DNA from: Halalkaliarchaeum sp. AArc-CO
Lineage (GTDB): Archaea > Halobacteriota > Halobacteria > Halobacteriales > Haloferacaceae
Assembly: GCF_024972735.1 (NCBI RefSeq)
Contig: NZ_CP087723.1
Coordinates: 62,001-126,000 of the forward strand
Length of the DNA stretch: 64,000 nt
Direction of reading: 5' to 3'
The notes below the pieces were generated by a model that was not told where the DNA came from, searched no databases, and worked only from the letters and a program-made list of their open reading frames with translations. Both the position numbers and the translations under genes were made by a program. Below are positions 24,428-33,513 of this stretch, one piece after another (within the stretch, counting starts at the first letter, position 1; every line of letters begins with the position of its first letter).

Positions 24428-25444
24428 ATGGATCCAACTCCCCGATCACGGCGATCGGCCCCCACGCACCGTTCCCGCCGCCCACGGCGGCTACGGACTG
24501 ACGGCGTTCGATCGCTGGTTCGAGAGACACAACTGTCCCCCAGCGACCTCGTCGCCCCGGTGTTCGTGGACGCGACTACCGACGAGCGCGTTCCGATCCC
24601 CTCGATGCCCGGCCACGAACGCGTCCCTGTCCCGGAGGCGGTCGATCGGGTCGAGGAAATCCTCGAAACCGGCATCGAGGCGGTGATCCTGTTTGGGGTT
24701 CCGGACTCGAAGGACGATCGCGGCTCGCGGGCGTACGCCGACGACGGCGTCGTCCAGCGAGCACTCAGGGAAATCTCCGCGGAGACGGACGCGTACGTGA
24801 TCGCCGACGTCTGTCTGTGCGAGTACACAGACCACGGCCACTGTGGCGTACTCGAACCCGACGCCAGGTCGGACCCGTCGCTTACGGTCCGCAACGACGA
24901 CACCCTCGAACTGCTGGCCGAGACGGCGGTCTCGCAGGCGAAGGCGGGGGCGGACATGGTCGCTCCGTCGTCGATGACCGACGGGATGGTCGGCGCGATC
25001 AGGGCCGCCCTCGACGACGCCGGCTTCGAGGAGGTGCCGATCCTGAGTTACGCAGTCAAGTACGAGTCGGCCTTTTATGGGCCGTTCCGCGACGCCGCGG
25101 ACGGCGCACCGTCGTTCGGGGACCGACGACACTACCAGATGGATCCCGGCAACGCCCGGGAGGCGATCAGGGAGGCCCGCCTCGACGTCGAGGAGGGTGC
25201 CGACGCCCTGATGGTCAAACCCGCGTTGCCGTATCTGGACGTCGTCCACGACGTCCGCCGGGAGTTCGACGTTCCCGTGGCGGCGTACAACGTCTCCGGG
25301 GAGTACGCGATGTTACACGCCGCAGCCGAGAAGGGGTGGCTCGACCTGGAGGCGACCGCCTCCGAGTCGCTCGTGTCGATCAAGCGAGCCGGGGCGGACC
25401 TGATCGTCACCTACTTCGCCGAGGACGTCGCCCGTCGACTCTAG
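24428..25444 (+). CDS. hemB: Porphobilinogen synthase (delta-aminolevulinic acid dehydratase)
   Basis: It condenses two 5-aminolevulinate molecules to porphobilinogen, the step before HemC. 338 residues. Seen: the zinc-binding Cys segment [14 protein letters not shown] (residues about 123-137), first active-site Lys in [17 protein letters not shown], Schiff-base Lys in [17 protein letters not shown], and [16 protein letters not shown] near the C-terminus. The N-terminus has an Arg-rich stretch ([19 protein letters not shown]). Single gene here; hemCD are at the left end of the window. Confidence 0.95.
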   Translation: MDPTPRSRRSAPTHRSRRPRRLRTDGVRSLVRETQLSPSDLVAPVFVDATTDERVPIPSMPGHERVPVPEAVDRVEEILETGIEAVILFGVPDSKDDRGSRAYADDGVVQRALREISAETDAYVIADVCLCEYTDHGHCGVLEPDARSDPSLTVRNDDTLELLAETAVSQAKAGADMVAPSSMTDGMVGAIRAALDDAGFEEVPILSYAVKYESAFYGPFRDAADGAPSFGDRRHYQMDPGNAREAIREARLDVEEGADALMVKPALPYLDVVHDVRREFDVPVAAYNVSGEYAMLHAAAEKGWLDLEATASESLVSIKRAGADLIVTYFAEDVARRL

Positions 25445-25572
25445 TCGTGGACCAGTCGGCAGACAGAGGGCGCACCCCCGTCCACCGACCGCGCCGTGGG
25501 GCGATGATCCCGGAGCCACGTCGGCGCCAGATGGACAGGATTTTATGGGCGCCACGGCAAGAGACGGCTACT

Positions 25573-25725
25573 ATGGGCAAGAAATCGAAGGCCAAGAAGA
25601 AGCGGCTGGCCAAAAAGGAGCGCCAGAACACGCGCGTGCCCGCGTGGGTGATGATGAAGACGAACATGGAAGTGACCCGCAACCCGAAGCGGCGAAACTG
25701 GCGGCGTAGCGACCTCGACGAATAA
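25573..25725 (+). CDS. rpl39e: Ribosomal protein L39e
   Basis: 50 residues, very basic ([19 protein letters not shown], then PAWVMMKTN and [13 protein letters not shown]). This is the standard L39e sequence lining the ribosomal exit tunnel. Its stop TAA shares one base with the ATG of L31e, giving a tight operon. Confidence 0.95.
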   Translation: MGKKSKAKKKRLAKKERQNTRVPAWVMMKTNMEVTRNPKRRNWRRSDLDE

Positions 25726-26000
25726 TGAGCACGAGTGACTTCGAGGAGCGCGTCGTGACCGTTCCGCTCCGCGACGCCAAGAAGGCCCCCAAACAGGAGC
25801 GCGCCGACGAGGCGATGTCGATCGTCCGCGGGCATCTCGCAAAACACTTCAGCGTCGACGAGGACGCCGTCCGGCTCGACCCGAGCGTCAACGAGGCGAT
25901 CTGGGCGAACGGGCGACAGAGCCCGCCGTCGAAGCTCCGCGTCCGTGCCGCCCGGTTCGTCGAGGACGACGAGGCGATCGTCGAGGCGGAACCGGCCTGA
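25725..26000 (+). CDS. rpl31e: Ribosomal protein L31e
   Basis: 91 residues. Seen: [40 protein letters not shown] and [20 protein letters not shown], the archaeal L31e core near the exit tunnel. The acidic tail ([12 protein letters not shown]) is typical of haloarchaeal ribosomal proteins. Follows L39e with a one-base overlap and precedes aIF6 by one base. Confidence 0.96.
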   Translation: MSTSDFEERVVTVPLRDAKKAPKQERADEAMSIVRGHLAKHFSVDEDAVRLDPSVNEAIWANGRQSPPSKLRVRAARFVEDDEAIVEAEPA

Positions 26001-26001
26001 C

Positions 26002-26664
26002 GTGCTTCGGGCTTCCTTTGCCGGGTCGTCGTACGTCGGCGTCTTCGCCCGGACGACCAACGGCATCCTACTGGTTCGCCCCGACCTCGATGAGGACCTG
26101 GTGAGCGACCTCGCCGAGGAACTGTCGGTGGAGGCCCACCCGACTACAGTCGCCGGCTCGAACACCGTCGGCGCGCTCGCAGTCGGTAACGAGAACGGAA
26201 TCTTGGTCTCCGAACGCGTCACCGAACGGGAGCGGGACGCGATCGAGGACGCCGCGGATCTTCCGGTGTTCGAACTTCCTGGTCGAATCAACGCCGCGGG
26301 CAACGTCGTGCTCGCGAACGATTACGGCGCGTACGTCCACCCCGAACTGACCGACGAGGCGGTCGAGGCCGTCGGCGACGCCCTGGCGGTGCCCGTCGAA
26401 CGCGGGAGCCTCGGGGACGTCCGGACGGTCGGCACCGCCGCCGTGGCCACCAACCGGGGCGCGCTGTGTCACCCGAAGTCCCGCGAACCCGAACTCGAGG
26501 CGCTGGAAGCCCACCTCGACGTGCGTGCGGACCTGGGGACGATCAACTACGGCGCACCGCTGGTCGGCTCCGGGCTGCTCGCCAACGACGCCGGCTACGT
26601 CGCCGGCGAGAAAACTACTGGTCCCGAACTGGGGCGCATCGAGGACGCGCTCGACTACATCTGA
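26002..26664 (+). CDS. Translation factor aIF6
   Basis: It binds the large ribosomal subunit and prevents premature joining. 220 residues from GTG at 26002 ([18 protein letters not shown]), one base after the L31e stop. The pseudo-fivefold repeats are visible as recurring patterns ([66 protein letters not shown]). An upstream ATG at 25945 would overlap L31e by 56 bases and is rejected. Confidence 0.95.
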   Translation: MLRASFAGSSYVGVFARTTNGILLVRPDLDEDLVSDLAEELSVEAHPTTVAGSNTVGALAVGNENGILVSERVTERERDAIEDAADLPVFELPGRINAAGNVVLANDYGAYVHPELTDEAVEAVGDALAVPVERGSLGDVRTVGTAAVATNRGALCHPKSREPELEALEAHLDVRADLGTINYGAPLVGSGLLANDAGYVAGEKTTGPELGRIEDALDYI

Positions 26665-26683
26665 GCGACCACCCCAGATTTTC

Positions 26684-26688
26684 GGAGG
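26684..26688 (+). promoter_or_regulatory. Shine-Dalgarno site of the CDF transporter
   Basis: GGAGG six bases before the ATG at 26695; it favours that ATG over the TTG one codon earlier and suggests read-through from the aIF6 message. Confidence 0.5.
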
Positions 26689-26694
26689 CTTTTG

Positions 26695-27624
26695 ATGGTT
26701 TCGACGCGTCTGGTCGTGTACGTTTCGCTGGTCGCCAGTGCGGCGATCGCCGTCGCGAAGTTCCTCGCGTACCTGCTCACCGGGAACGTGAGCATGCTGA
26801 GTCAGGTGTACTACTCGCTTTCCGACGTCGGCAACCAGCTGCTGCTGTTGCTCGGCTTTCGGTTCAGCGAACGGGGCGCCAGCCGGAAACATCCCTTCGG
26901 CCGGGGAAAAGAGCAGTTCTTCTTCGCGTTCGTGGTGACGGTGCTTTTGTTCGGGATCGCTGGTTTCGCCTCGGTTCGAGAGGGATACGCCGCGGTCGGC
27001 CAGCCGTTCGTCGACGTGGACGTCACCGTCAACTACGCGGTTCTCGGGGTCGCGCTCGTCTTCGAGTCGGCTGCCCTGTACAAGTCGTATCAGGCGATCG
27101 ACGCCGAAAAGGAGTCCGAACGGTTCCGCTCGTTCGTGAAGACGTTCCGGCACACGAAGGACACGCCTCTCTTGACCGCGGCGACGGAGAACCTTGTGGC
27201 CGTGATCGGTGTGCTCGTCGCGATCCTCGGCGTTTACCTCACAGATGCGACCGGCAACACCATCTACGACGCCGCCGCGAGCGCGATCATCGGGCTGCTG
27301 TTGATGGGATTGGCGCTTGCACTGGCCTGGGAGAGCCGCAGCCTGATCGTCGGGGAGGCCGTCACGCCGAGGGAACGGAAGAAGCTGATCGCGGCTGTCG
27401 AATCCGTCGACGGGGCCGACGAGCTCCTCGATCTCCGGACGATGCACATGGGCCCCGACACCGTGCTCGTCGCCTGCGAGATTTCGTTCGATCCCGACCT
27501 GGACACCGCCGGCGTCGAGGCGGCGATCGACGACGTCGAGGCGGCGATCCGCGAGGCGGTTCCGGAGGCGAACCGGATTTACGTCGAAGCTGAGTCCGGG
27601 TCGATGTCCGAGTCCGAGCGATGA
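26695..27624 (+). CDS. Cation diffusion facilitator (CDF) transporter
   Basis: 309 residues: about six hydrophobic helices (residues 1-210) and a C-terminal cytoplasmic dimerisation domain (215-300). Seen: the helix II motif YYSLSDVGNQLLLLLG with Asp and Asn of the metal site, the loop GASRKHPFGRGKEQFFFAF, TAATENLVAVIGVLVAI, and TDATGNTIYDAAASAII (helix V), then the ferredoxin-like tail with RTMHMGPDTVLVACEI. Members export Zn, Mn, Fe or Co. It sits 30 bases after aIF6, where other haloarchaea often carry LX, prefoldin and ftsY. Confidence 0.9.
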   Translation: MVSTRLVVYVSLVASAAIAVAKFLAYLLTGNVSMLSQVYYSLSDVGNQLLLLLGFRFSERGASRKHPFGRGKEQFFFAFVVTVLLFGIAGFASVREGYAAVGQPFVDVDVTVNYAVLGVALVFESAALYKSYQAIDAEKESERFRSFVKTFRHTKDTPLLTAATENLVAVIGVLVAILGVYLTDATGNTIYDAAASAIIGLLLMGLALALAWESRSLIVGEAVTPRERKKLIAAVESVDGADELLDLRTMHMGPDTVLVACEISFDPDLDTAGVEAAIDDVEAAIREAVPEANRIYVEAESGSMSESER

Positions 27625-27639
27625 CCGGCTGGGTTCCGA

Positions 27640-28935
27640 TCACTCGTGGGCCCGGTCGATAGCCACCTCGGCCCGTCGGCTCGCCCGCTCGCGGACCGCC
27701 TCCTCGTCGAGCACCAGGACCTCGCGGTCGCGCATGAGTACTTGCCCGTCACACACGGTGTGACGCACGTCGCTCCCCCGGGCGGCGTACGCGAGGTGGC
27801 TCACGACGTCGTGACGCGGCGTGAGATGCGGCGCCTCGAAGTCGACGACCGCGAGGTCCGCCGCCGCACCGGGTTCGATCCGACCCCCCGGGAGCCCGAC
27901 CGCGTCGGCTCCCCCGGCAGTCGCCATGCGGACCGCCGATCCGGCTGCAACCGCGCTCGCATCGGCGGCGGCAAGTTTGCCGATCATTGCAGCGTCGCGG
28001 ATCTCGTCGAACATGTCGAGGTCGTTGTTCGAGGCGGCCCCGTCGGTGCCCAGTCCCACGGTGACGCCCGCCTGCAGGAGTTTTTCGACCGGAGCCATCC
28101 CCGACGCGAGTTTCATGTTCGAGGCGGGGCAGTGGATCACGCCGGTTCCCGACTCCGACAGCAGTTCGATCTCCCGGTCGTCGACGTGAACCCCGTGTGC
28201 CAGGAAGTCCTCGGCGGCGAGCCCGAGTTCCCTCGCGTATTCGAGGGGCCGCATCCCCCGATCCTCGACGATCGGCTCGACCTCGTCGGTCGTCTCGTTG
28301 GCGTGGAGGTGGACCGGAACGTCGATCTCTCGGGCGGCCGAAAACGCCTCCTGGAGGTGCTCTTCTCCGACCGTCGTAAGCGAGTGTGGCGCGACCATCG
28401 ATCGGATCCGACCGTCTGCAGTACCGTCGAGTTCGCGGGCGATGTCGACGCTCTCCTCGAGATCCGCGAGGGCCTCAGACTCGTCCTTTCCGACAGTGAC
28501 GATTCCGTGACCCAGACGGGCCCGGAGGCCGGAGCGCTCGACGACATTGGCGATCCGGTCGACGTGAAAGTACATGTCGGCGAACGCCGTCGTCCCCGAT
28601 CTGATCATCTCGAGGACCCCCAGCTCGGCGCCGGCCTCGACGTCAGCCGGCTCGAAGGCGCCCTCGATCGGCCAGACGTCCTCTCTGAGCCACGTCTCGA
28701 GCGGCTTGTCGTCGGCGTACCCTCGCAACAGCGTCATCGCGACGTGGGTGTGGGCGTTCACCAGCCCGGGTATCACCACGCAGCCGGACGCGTCGAGCGT
28801 CTCCGTCGCGTCAGCCGCCAGTTCCGTTCCGACTTCCAGAATCGTCCCCTCCTCGCGATCGATCAGTACGTCCGCTGGTTCGACCTCCTGATCCGGACGG
28901 AGCACGGTGCCGCCGGAAACACACAGGGTGTTCAT
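27640..28935 (-). CDS. mtaD: 5-methylthioadenosine/S-adenosylhomocysteine deaminase (amidohydrolase)
   Basis: Zn-dependent deaminase acting on MTA/SAH to inosine derivatives in the methionine/SAM cycle. 431 residues from the ATG in MNTLCVSGGTVLRP. Seen: VNAHTHVAMTLLRGYADD near residue 60 (HxH metal ligands), VHLHANETTDEV near 205, FLAHGVHVDDREIELLSE near 235 (His ligand), GTDGAASNNDLDMFDEI near 285 (Asp). Divergent from phnD. A 37-codon N-terminal extension is possible but lacks homology to the family. Guanine or other amidohydrolase activity is possible. Confidence 0.88.
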   Translation of the reverse strand: MNTLCVSGGTVLRPDQEVEPADVLIDREEGTILEVGTELAADATETLDASGCVVIPGLVNAHTHVAMTLLRGYADDKPLETWLREDVWPIEGAFEPADVEAGAELGVLEMIRSGTTAFADMYFHVDRIANVVERSGLRARLGHGIVTVGKDESEALADLEESVDIARELDGTADGRIRSMVAPHSLTTVGEEHLQEAFSAAREIDVPVHLHANETTDEVEPIVEDRGMRPLEYARELGLAAEDFLAHGVHVDDREIELLSESGTGVIHCPASNMKLASGMAPVEKLLQAGVTVGLGTDGAASNNDLDMFDEIRDAAMIGKLAAADASAVAAGSAVRMATAGGADAVGLPGGRIEPGAAADLAVVDFEAPHLTPRHDVVSHLAYAARGSDVRHTVCDGQVLMRDREVLVLDEEAVRERASRRAEVAIDRAHE

Positions 28936-29081
28936 GCCGGACGCCACGGCGGCGCCGGAGGTTAATCCGTCGAAGCCCGGTGGGGCTGTCCACCGGGTCG
29001 TTTCTCCGATGACCCCACTCGCCCCAGCGACTATATATGCCACAATTCCACAGCCAACCGGAAAATCTTGGACATAGTAAA

Positions 29082-29091
29082 CAATTTAATA
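29082..29091 (+). promoter_or_regulatory. TATA box of the phn operon
   Basis: CAATTTAATA centred about 26 bases upstream of the phnD ATG at 29112; fits a leaderless phnDCE transcript. Confidence 0.6.
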
Positions 29092-29111
29092 CCGGCCCCA
29101 TATGTGGAGAT

Positions 29112-30122
29112 ATGTCCGGCAGACCGCAGTGGTCGGGGGACAGGCGCACATTCATCAAAACGACCGGCGCAGCGGGGGTCGCGGGGCTCACTGGTTTTGC
29201 GGGATGTCTCGGCGGTGAAGCAGCCGACATCCAGCTCGTGTTGAACCCTGCCGAGGCCGGGGTCGACATCCAGGTACAGTATCGTCCGCTGATCGAATAC
29301 ATCGAAGAGGAGGCAGACGTCACGATCAACACAGAGCGGACCGCAGGGTATACGGAGACAGTCACCGCGATGCGCGACGGTCAGGCCGAAATTTCCGGCG
29401 TCTCGCCCGGAGCGGTGCCGGCGACGAGTCCGGAGATCTTCGACATCATCGGGATGCGCGTGGCGTTCGGCTCCGCCCAGTACTACTCGACGATCACGAC
29501 GACGGACGACAGCCCGGTCGACGAGCTGTCGGACATCTCGGACCTCGACGAACCCGAGGTCAACTTCGCGGACGCGCTGTCGGTGTCGGGGACGCTGGTC
29601 CCGATGTCGATGCTCGTCGACGCGGGCGTCGACGTCGGGAACGCGCCCGACGGCGACCCGCCGGACTTCGACCCGAACTACTCGGACCACCAGACGTCCC
29701 GCGAACAGATGGTCCAGCGCGAGGACATCGTCGCCGCCGGACAGGGCGCGTTCCAGTCGGCGGCGTGGGTCAGTCAAGAGCAGTTCGACGACCACGATCC
29801 GGAGTTTGCGGATATCTCTTCGGAGTATCCGGATGCCGGGAGCCGAATCGGCGAGGAGCACGACGAACTCCAGCTGATCGCGCTTTCGGATCCGATCCCG
29901 CGTGCACCGATGGTTGCGCGGGCCGACTGGGACGATCCGGTCCGGGAGGACATCGAGGAGGCGATGCTGACCGCGCCCGACAGCGCGTTCCAGCACGACG
30001 AGGAGGTCGACGAGGACGAGGAGCTGTGGTTTACCGGAATCGTCGAGGCCGATCGGTCGGACTACGATCCAATTCAGGGCGTCATCGACAACCTCGAGAT
30101 CGAATTCGAGGACCTCATCTGA
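29112..30122 (+). CDS. phnD: Phosphonate/phosphite-type ABC transporter substrate-binding lipoprotein PhnD
   Basis: 336 residues. N-terminal Tat signal (RRTFIKTTGAAGVAGLTG) ends in the lipobox FAGC, so the protein is anchored outside the cell. The PhnD core includes VLNPAEAGVDIQVQYRPLIE near residue 42, MRDGQAEISGVSPGAVPATS near 87 and DLDEPEVNFADALSVSGTLV near 147. The C-terminal half is very acidic. It is first of three genes followed by phnC and phnE. Ligand is not certain. Confidence 0.88.
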   Translation: MSGRPQWSGDRRTFIKTTGAAGVAGLTGFAGCLGGEAADIQLVLNPAEAGVDIQVQYRPLIEYIEEEADVTINTERTAGYTETVTAMRDGQAEISGVSPGAVPATSPEIFDIIGMRVAFGSAQYYSTITTTDDSPVDELSDISDLDEPEVNFADALSVSGTLVPMSMLVDAGVDVGNAPDGDPPDFDPNYSDHQTSREQMVQREDIVAAGQGAFQSAAWVSQEQFDDHDPEFADISSEYPDAGSRIGEEHDELQLIALSDPIPRAPMVARADWDDPVREDIEEAMLTAPDSAFQHDEEVDEDEELWFTGIVEADRSDYDPIQGVIDNLEIEFEDLI

Positions 30123-30178
30123 GGTCACCGGCACAGCCACACAACCAGTAACTGCTCTAACCGAACTAGCTATACCGA

Positions 30179-30982
30179 ATGAGTACAATCACTGTCGACG
30201 GAGTGACAAAACGATTTGGAGAGACCGTCGCGCTCGACGACGTCTCCTTCGAAATCGACGAAGGAGAGTTCACGATCGTGATGGGGGTCTCCGGATCGGG
30301 GAAATCGACGCTGTTGCGATGCTTGAGCGGCCTTCTCGAACCGACTGAAGGAGAGATTTACATGGACGGCGAGCCGGTAACTGGGACGAACAAGGACGTC
30401 GCCCTGATCTTCCAGCAGCACAACCTCGTGGGAGAGATGAGCGCGTACGCGAACGCCCTCACCGGCTCGCTGAGTCGGAGCACTCTCGTCGAAAGCGTCC
30501 TCCAGCTCCAGGACGAAGAGGAGAAGTACCGGGCGCTGTCGGCGCTGGAAACCGTCGGACTCATCGACGAGGCACAAAAGAAGGTCCGACAGATGAGCGG
30601 CGGTCAGCAACAGCGCGTGGGCATTGCACGAGCACTCGTCCAGGAACCGCAGGTGATGCTCGCCGACGAGCCGGTTTCGAGCCTCGATCCCGGCTCCGCC
30701 CAGGAGGTGATGCGGTACCTCCGTGAAACGACCGCCCAACGGGGACTCACGACGCTCACGAGTCTTCACCAGGTAAACATCGCCCGGAAGTTCGGCTACC
30801 GGTTCATCGGACTCCACGACGGACAGAAGGTGTTCGACGGCTACCGCGACGACCTCACGATCGAGGTGATCGATCGAATCTACGGCGACATCGACACGGA
30901 GGGAATGTTCGTTTCCGACGCGGAGGCTGTCGATCGGGGGTCGAGCCCCGAAGAAATCGAGGCTGACGGTGGTCGACGATGA
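30179..30982 (+). CDS. phnC: Phosphonate-type ABC transporter ATP-binding protein PhnC
   Basis: 267 residues. Walker A GVSGSGKSTLLRCLSG (residue about 38), Q-loop IFQQHNLVGEMSAY, signature MSGGQQQRVGIARAL and Walker B QVMLADEPVSSLDPGSAQEV, H-loop SLHQVNIA. The C-terminus is acidic with DAEAVDRGSSPEEIEADG. Overlaps phnE by four bases (ATGA). Confidence 0.93.
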   Translation: MSTITVDGVTKRFGETVALDDVSFEIDEGEFTIVMGVSGSGKSTLLRCLSGLLEPTEGEIYMDGEPVTGTNKDVALIFQQHNLVGEMSAYANALTGSLSRSTLVESVLQLQDEEEKYRALSALETVGLIDEAQKKVRQMSGGQQQRVGIARALVQEPQVMLADEPVSSLDPGSAQEVMRYLRETTAQRGLTTLTSLHQVNIARKFGYRFIGLHDGQKVFDGYRDDLTIEVIDRIYGDIDTEGMFVSDAEAVDRGSSPEEIEADGGRR

Positions 30983-32154
30983 CCGACGAGCCTGAAGAGC
31001 CGGCCGACGAGTCGAACGGAGGCCCTCCCACGGCGGACGGCGGCACAGCCGAGGCAGCCGAAACCGCCGAGGCAACTGCAGCCGAGCCGGAACGCGGGGT
31101 AAGCGACTACGTCGAGCGCCAGTTCGCGGAAATCGCGATCTCTCGGAAGGCGCGCTGGCTCGGCGCGTCGATGGCGATGGTCGTCGTGGTGTATCTGTTT
31201 TTGATGTCGCTGGAAACAGTGGGCTGGTTCCGCGCGGATCTTCCGTCGTATCTCGGAACGTTCGCCGAGGCGCTGCAGGATTACTTCCCGTTCGTCGTTA
31301 TCGGAGAGACGAACTGGAACCTCGGGCTCGTCTCTATCCCGTCGGTTCATTTCAATCCGGCCGGATTCCTGGAGTACTGGGCGTTCATCTCCGAACGGAA
31401 CCTCATATACGAATCCGGGTTCTTCGCCGAGGCCGAGACCATCCTGGATTATCCGATCCTTCTGTTCACCGAGACGGGTGGACCGATCGGCATCTTCGGC
31501 GCGGCCGGTGAGACGCTCGCGATCGGGTTCGCCGGGACGATCATGGGGTTCCCGCTCGCACTGCTTTTCAGTATCCTCGGCTCCGGACGGGTGACGCCGT
31601 TCCCGTTCAACTTCCTGTTCCGGGGCGTCATGTCGTCGATTCGCGCGATCCCGGCGCTGGTGTGGGTGCTGATCTACGTCCCACTGGGCGGGATCGGCCC
31701 GACGACGGCGACGCTTGCAGTCGCGACCGACACCGTCGGCAATCTCGGACGACTGTTCAGCGACGAACTCGAAGAGATCGGCGACGGTCCCGTCGAGGCG
31801 ATGCAGACTACCGGCGCAAACAAACCCCAGATCATCGTGTTCGGGATGCTCGCACAGGTCAAACGCTCCTTTATCGCCTGGACGCTGTACGTCTTCGAGA
31901 TCAACGTCCGCATCGCCGTCGGGCTCGGCATCATCGGCGCCGGCGGGCTCGGACTCGTGCTGGACGTCCAGCAGGGGTTGTTCGCGTACACGAACATGAT
32001 GGCGACGATCATCGTCATCTTCCTGCTGGTCGTCTCCGTCGAGATGATCTCCCAGCGGACCCGGGCGTATCTCCGCTCCGACGAGGAGCCGATGGGGATC
32101 GTCCAGCTCGTCACGGGGTTCCCGCGCCGGATGATCGAGTCGATGGCGAAGTAA
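30979..32154 (+). CDS. phnE: Phosphonate-type ABC transporter permease PhnE
   Basis: 391 residues, about 50 residues of acidic low-complexity N-terminus (EPEEPADESNGGPPTADGG) followed by a membrane part. Seen: RWLGASMAMVVVVYLFLMSL, AFAGTIMGFPLALLFSIL-like helix at residue about 180, the EAA-like coupling loop GPVEAMQTTGANKPQIIVFG and the C-terminal helices VGLGIIGAGGLGLVLDVQQG and TIIVIFLLVVSVEMISQRTR. Coupled to phnC; no C-P lyase or phosphonatase gene follows. Confidence 0.88.
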   Translation: MTDEPEEPADESNGGPPTADGGTAEAAETAEATAAEPERGVSDYVERQFAEIAISRKARWLGASMAMVVVVYLFLMSLETVGWFRADLPSYLGTFAEALQDYFPFVVIGETNWNLGLVSIPSVHFNPAGFLEYWAFISERNLIYESGFFAEAETILDYPILLFTETGGPIGIFGAAGETLAIGFAGTIMGFPLALLFSILGSGRVTPFPFNFLFRGVMSSIRAIPALVWVLIYVPLGGIGPTTATLAVATDTVGNLGRLFSDELEEIGDGPVEAMQTTGANKPQIIVFGMLAQVKRSFIAWTLYVFEINVRIAVGLGIIGAGGLGLVLDVQQGLFAYTNMMATIIVIFLLVVSVEMISQRTRAYLRSDEEPMGIVQLVTGFPRRMIESMAK

Positions 32155-32250
32155 CGGGCCCCGGCCGTCCTCTCCCTGGACTGTCGGTCGTCGTCGTCGA
32201 AACCTCGCCGAAACGACAACCGACTTATTTGCTCGGACGGAGTAAAACGT

Positions 32251-32922
32251 ATGAGTCACAACGCGCCCGGGGAGACAGTCGCCGAGGAGACGACCGCCGA
32301 CGTCGTCGTCGTCGATTACGGGCTGGGGAACCTCCGGAGCGTCACGCGCGGGCTGGAACGTGCCGGCGCTGCAGTCGAGATCACCGACGATCCCGACGAC
32401 TTCGCGGCGGCCGACGGGGTCGTCCTTCCCGGAGTCGGCGCGTTCCGCGAGGGGATGGAAAACGCCGGCCCCTACCGCGAGGCGCTCGCAAGCTACGCGA
32501 AGGCTGGACGGCCGCTGTTCGGCATCTGTCTGGGGATGCAGATGCTGCTGGGCTCCAGCGAGGAGGCTCAACGTGCCGGGGAAGGGGACGCGGAAGGGTT
32601 GAACCTGGTCCCAGGAACGAACGTCCGGTTCGACGTCGACCGGAAGATCCCCCACATGGGATGGAACGAACTCGCGGTGACGCGTGACCACCCACTCGTC
32701 GAGGGCGTCGACGGCGAGTACGCCTACTTCGTCCACTCCTACTACGCGTTGCCGGACGACGGCGACGCAGTCGTGGCCGAAAGCGACTACGGAACGACGT
32801 TTCCGGCGGTCATCGCAAACGAGCGCGGAAACGTCTTCGGGACCCAGTTTCACCCGGAGAAGAGCGGCGAGACCGGTCTGCAGATACTGCGGAACTTCGT
32901 CGACTACTGTACGGAGCGATGA
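32251..32922 (+). CDS. hisH: Imidazole glycerol phosphate synthase subunit HisH
   Basis: The glutaminase half of the HisHF enzyme of histidine synthesis. 223 residues. GATase motifs: VVDYGLGNLRSVTRGLERAG at the N-terminus, VLPGVGAFREGM, nucleophile Cys in PLFGICLGMQMLLGSSEE and His/Glu in GTQFHPEKSGETGLQ. HisF is not in this window. A CTTATTT element near -24 suggests its own promoter. Confidence 0.95.
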   Translation: MSHNAPGETVAEETTADVVVVDYGLGNLRSVTRGLERAGAAVEITDDPDDFAAADGVVLPGVGAFREGMENAGPYREALASYAKAGRPLFGICLGMQMLLGSSEEAQRAGEGDAEGLNLVPGTNVRFDVDRKIPHMGWNELAVTRDHPLVEGVDGEYAYFVHSYYALPDDGDAVVAESDYGTTFPAVIANERGNVFGTQFHPEKSGETGLQILRNFVDYCTER

Positions 32923-32966
32923 ACCTGCAAACGCCCGCGCGACACCGGACATCAAATTCTCCCTAT

Positions 32967-32987
32967 CGATAATTGAACCGATTATCG
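32967..32987. promoter_or_regulatory. Inverted repeat downstream of hisH
   Basis: CGATAAT (32967-32973) and ATTATCG (32981-32987) flank a seven-base loop in the 208-base gap before the winged-helix gene. It could be a transcription-factor site or a 3' hairpin of hisH. Confidence 0.4.
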
Positions 32988-33094
32988 GATGCGAAACCCG
33001 AATATCGGCGCTGAATCCGTTGTGTTCGGCTCGGATCGGCCGATTTGTCGGTGCTGATCTCGTCGGCTGGAAAAGGGGACATTCGTCCGGTACT

Positions 33095-33108
33095 CTTATG
33101 TAAATAAG
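33095..33108. promoter_or_regulatory. Palindrome covering the TATA box of the winged-helix gene
   Basis: CTTATGTAAATAAG: arms CTTAT/ATAAG around GTAA, centred about 30 bases before the ATG at 33131. The TATA element lies inside the palindrome, so a dimeric repressor bound here would block TBP; autoregulation by the adjacent gene is plausible. Confidence 0.5.
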
Positions 33109-33130
33109 AATCAAAACTGAGAACGGTTAC

Positions 33131-33466
33131 ATGGCGTCGGAGCAGCTGATAGAGGTTCTCGGAAACAAGTACAACACCGACATCCTGTCGGCGACGACGG
33201 AGCCGAAGTCCGCTCAGGACCTGAGCGAGGAGCTCGACGTTCCGATCGCGACCTGTTATCGCCGCATCGACGAGCTGACCGACGCAGAGCTGCTCGAACT
33301 GTACGATCGACCCCTCTCGGAGGAGCACCGACGGGTGAAGGTGTATCGGCGAAACGTCGATCAGGTCGAGATCGACTTCCAGGACGGGGTGTCCGTCAAC
33401 GTCACCGAACGGACGGAAGTGAAAAACCGCCTCGACGACGTCTGGCGGACCCTCTCGGACGCCTGA
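33131..33466 (+). CDS. ArsR-like winged helix-turn-helix regulator
   Basis: 111 residues. N-terminal winged helix: EQLIEVLGNKYNTDILSATT, turn SAQDLSEELDVPIATCYRRI, wing LYDRPLSEEHRRVKVYRR. A short C-terminal part (QVEIDFQDGVSVNVTERTE) may form a strand pair for dimerisation. It has a single Cys. The gene converges with the KaiC-like ATPase; its promoter contains a palindrome. Confidence 0.82.
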   Translation: MASEQLIEVLGNKYNTDILSATTEPKSAQDLSEELDVPIATCYRRIDELTDAELLELYDRPLSEEHRRVKVYRRNVDQVEIDFQDGVSVNVTERTEVKNRLDDVWRTLSDA

Positions 33467-33513
33467 ACGCGGATCGGCCTCCAGCCGGTCCAGCCGGAAA
33501 GCAGATCAGGTCC

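Noticed and set aside
30880-33114. Very long open frame (about 744 codons) on the minus strand
   Set aside because: It is antisense to phnC, phnE and hisH, whose products are clearly recognised; GC-rich third positions create such long mirror frames.
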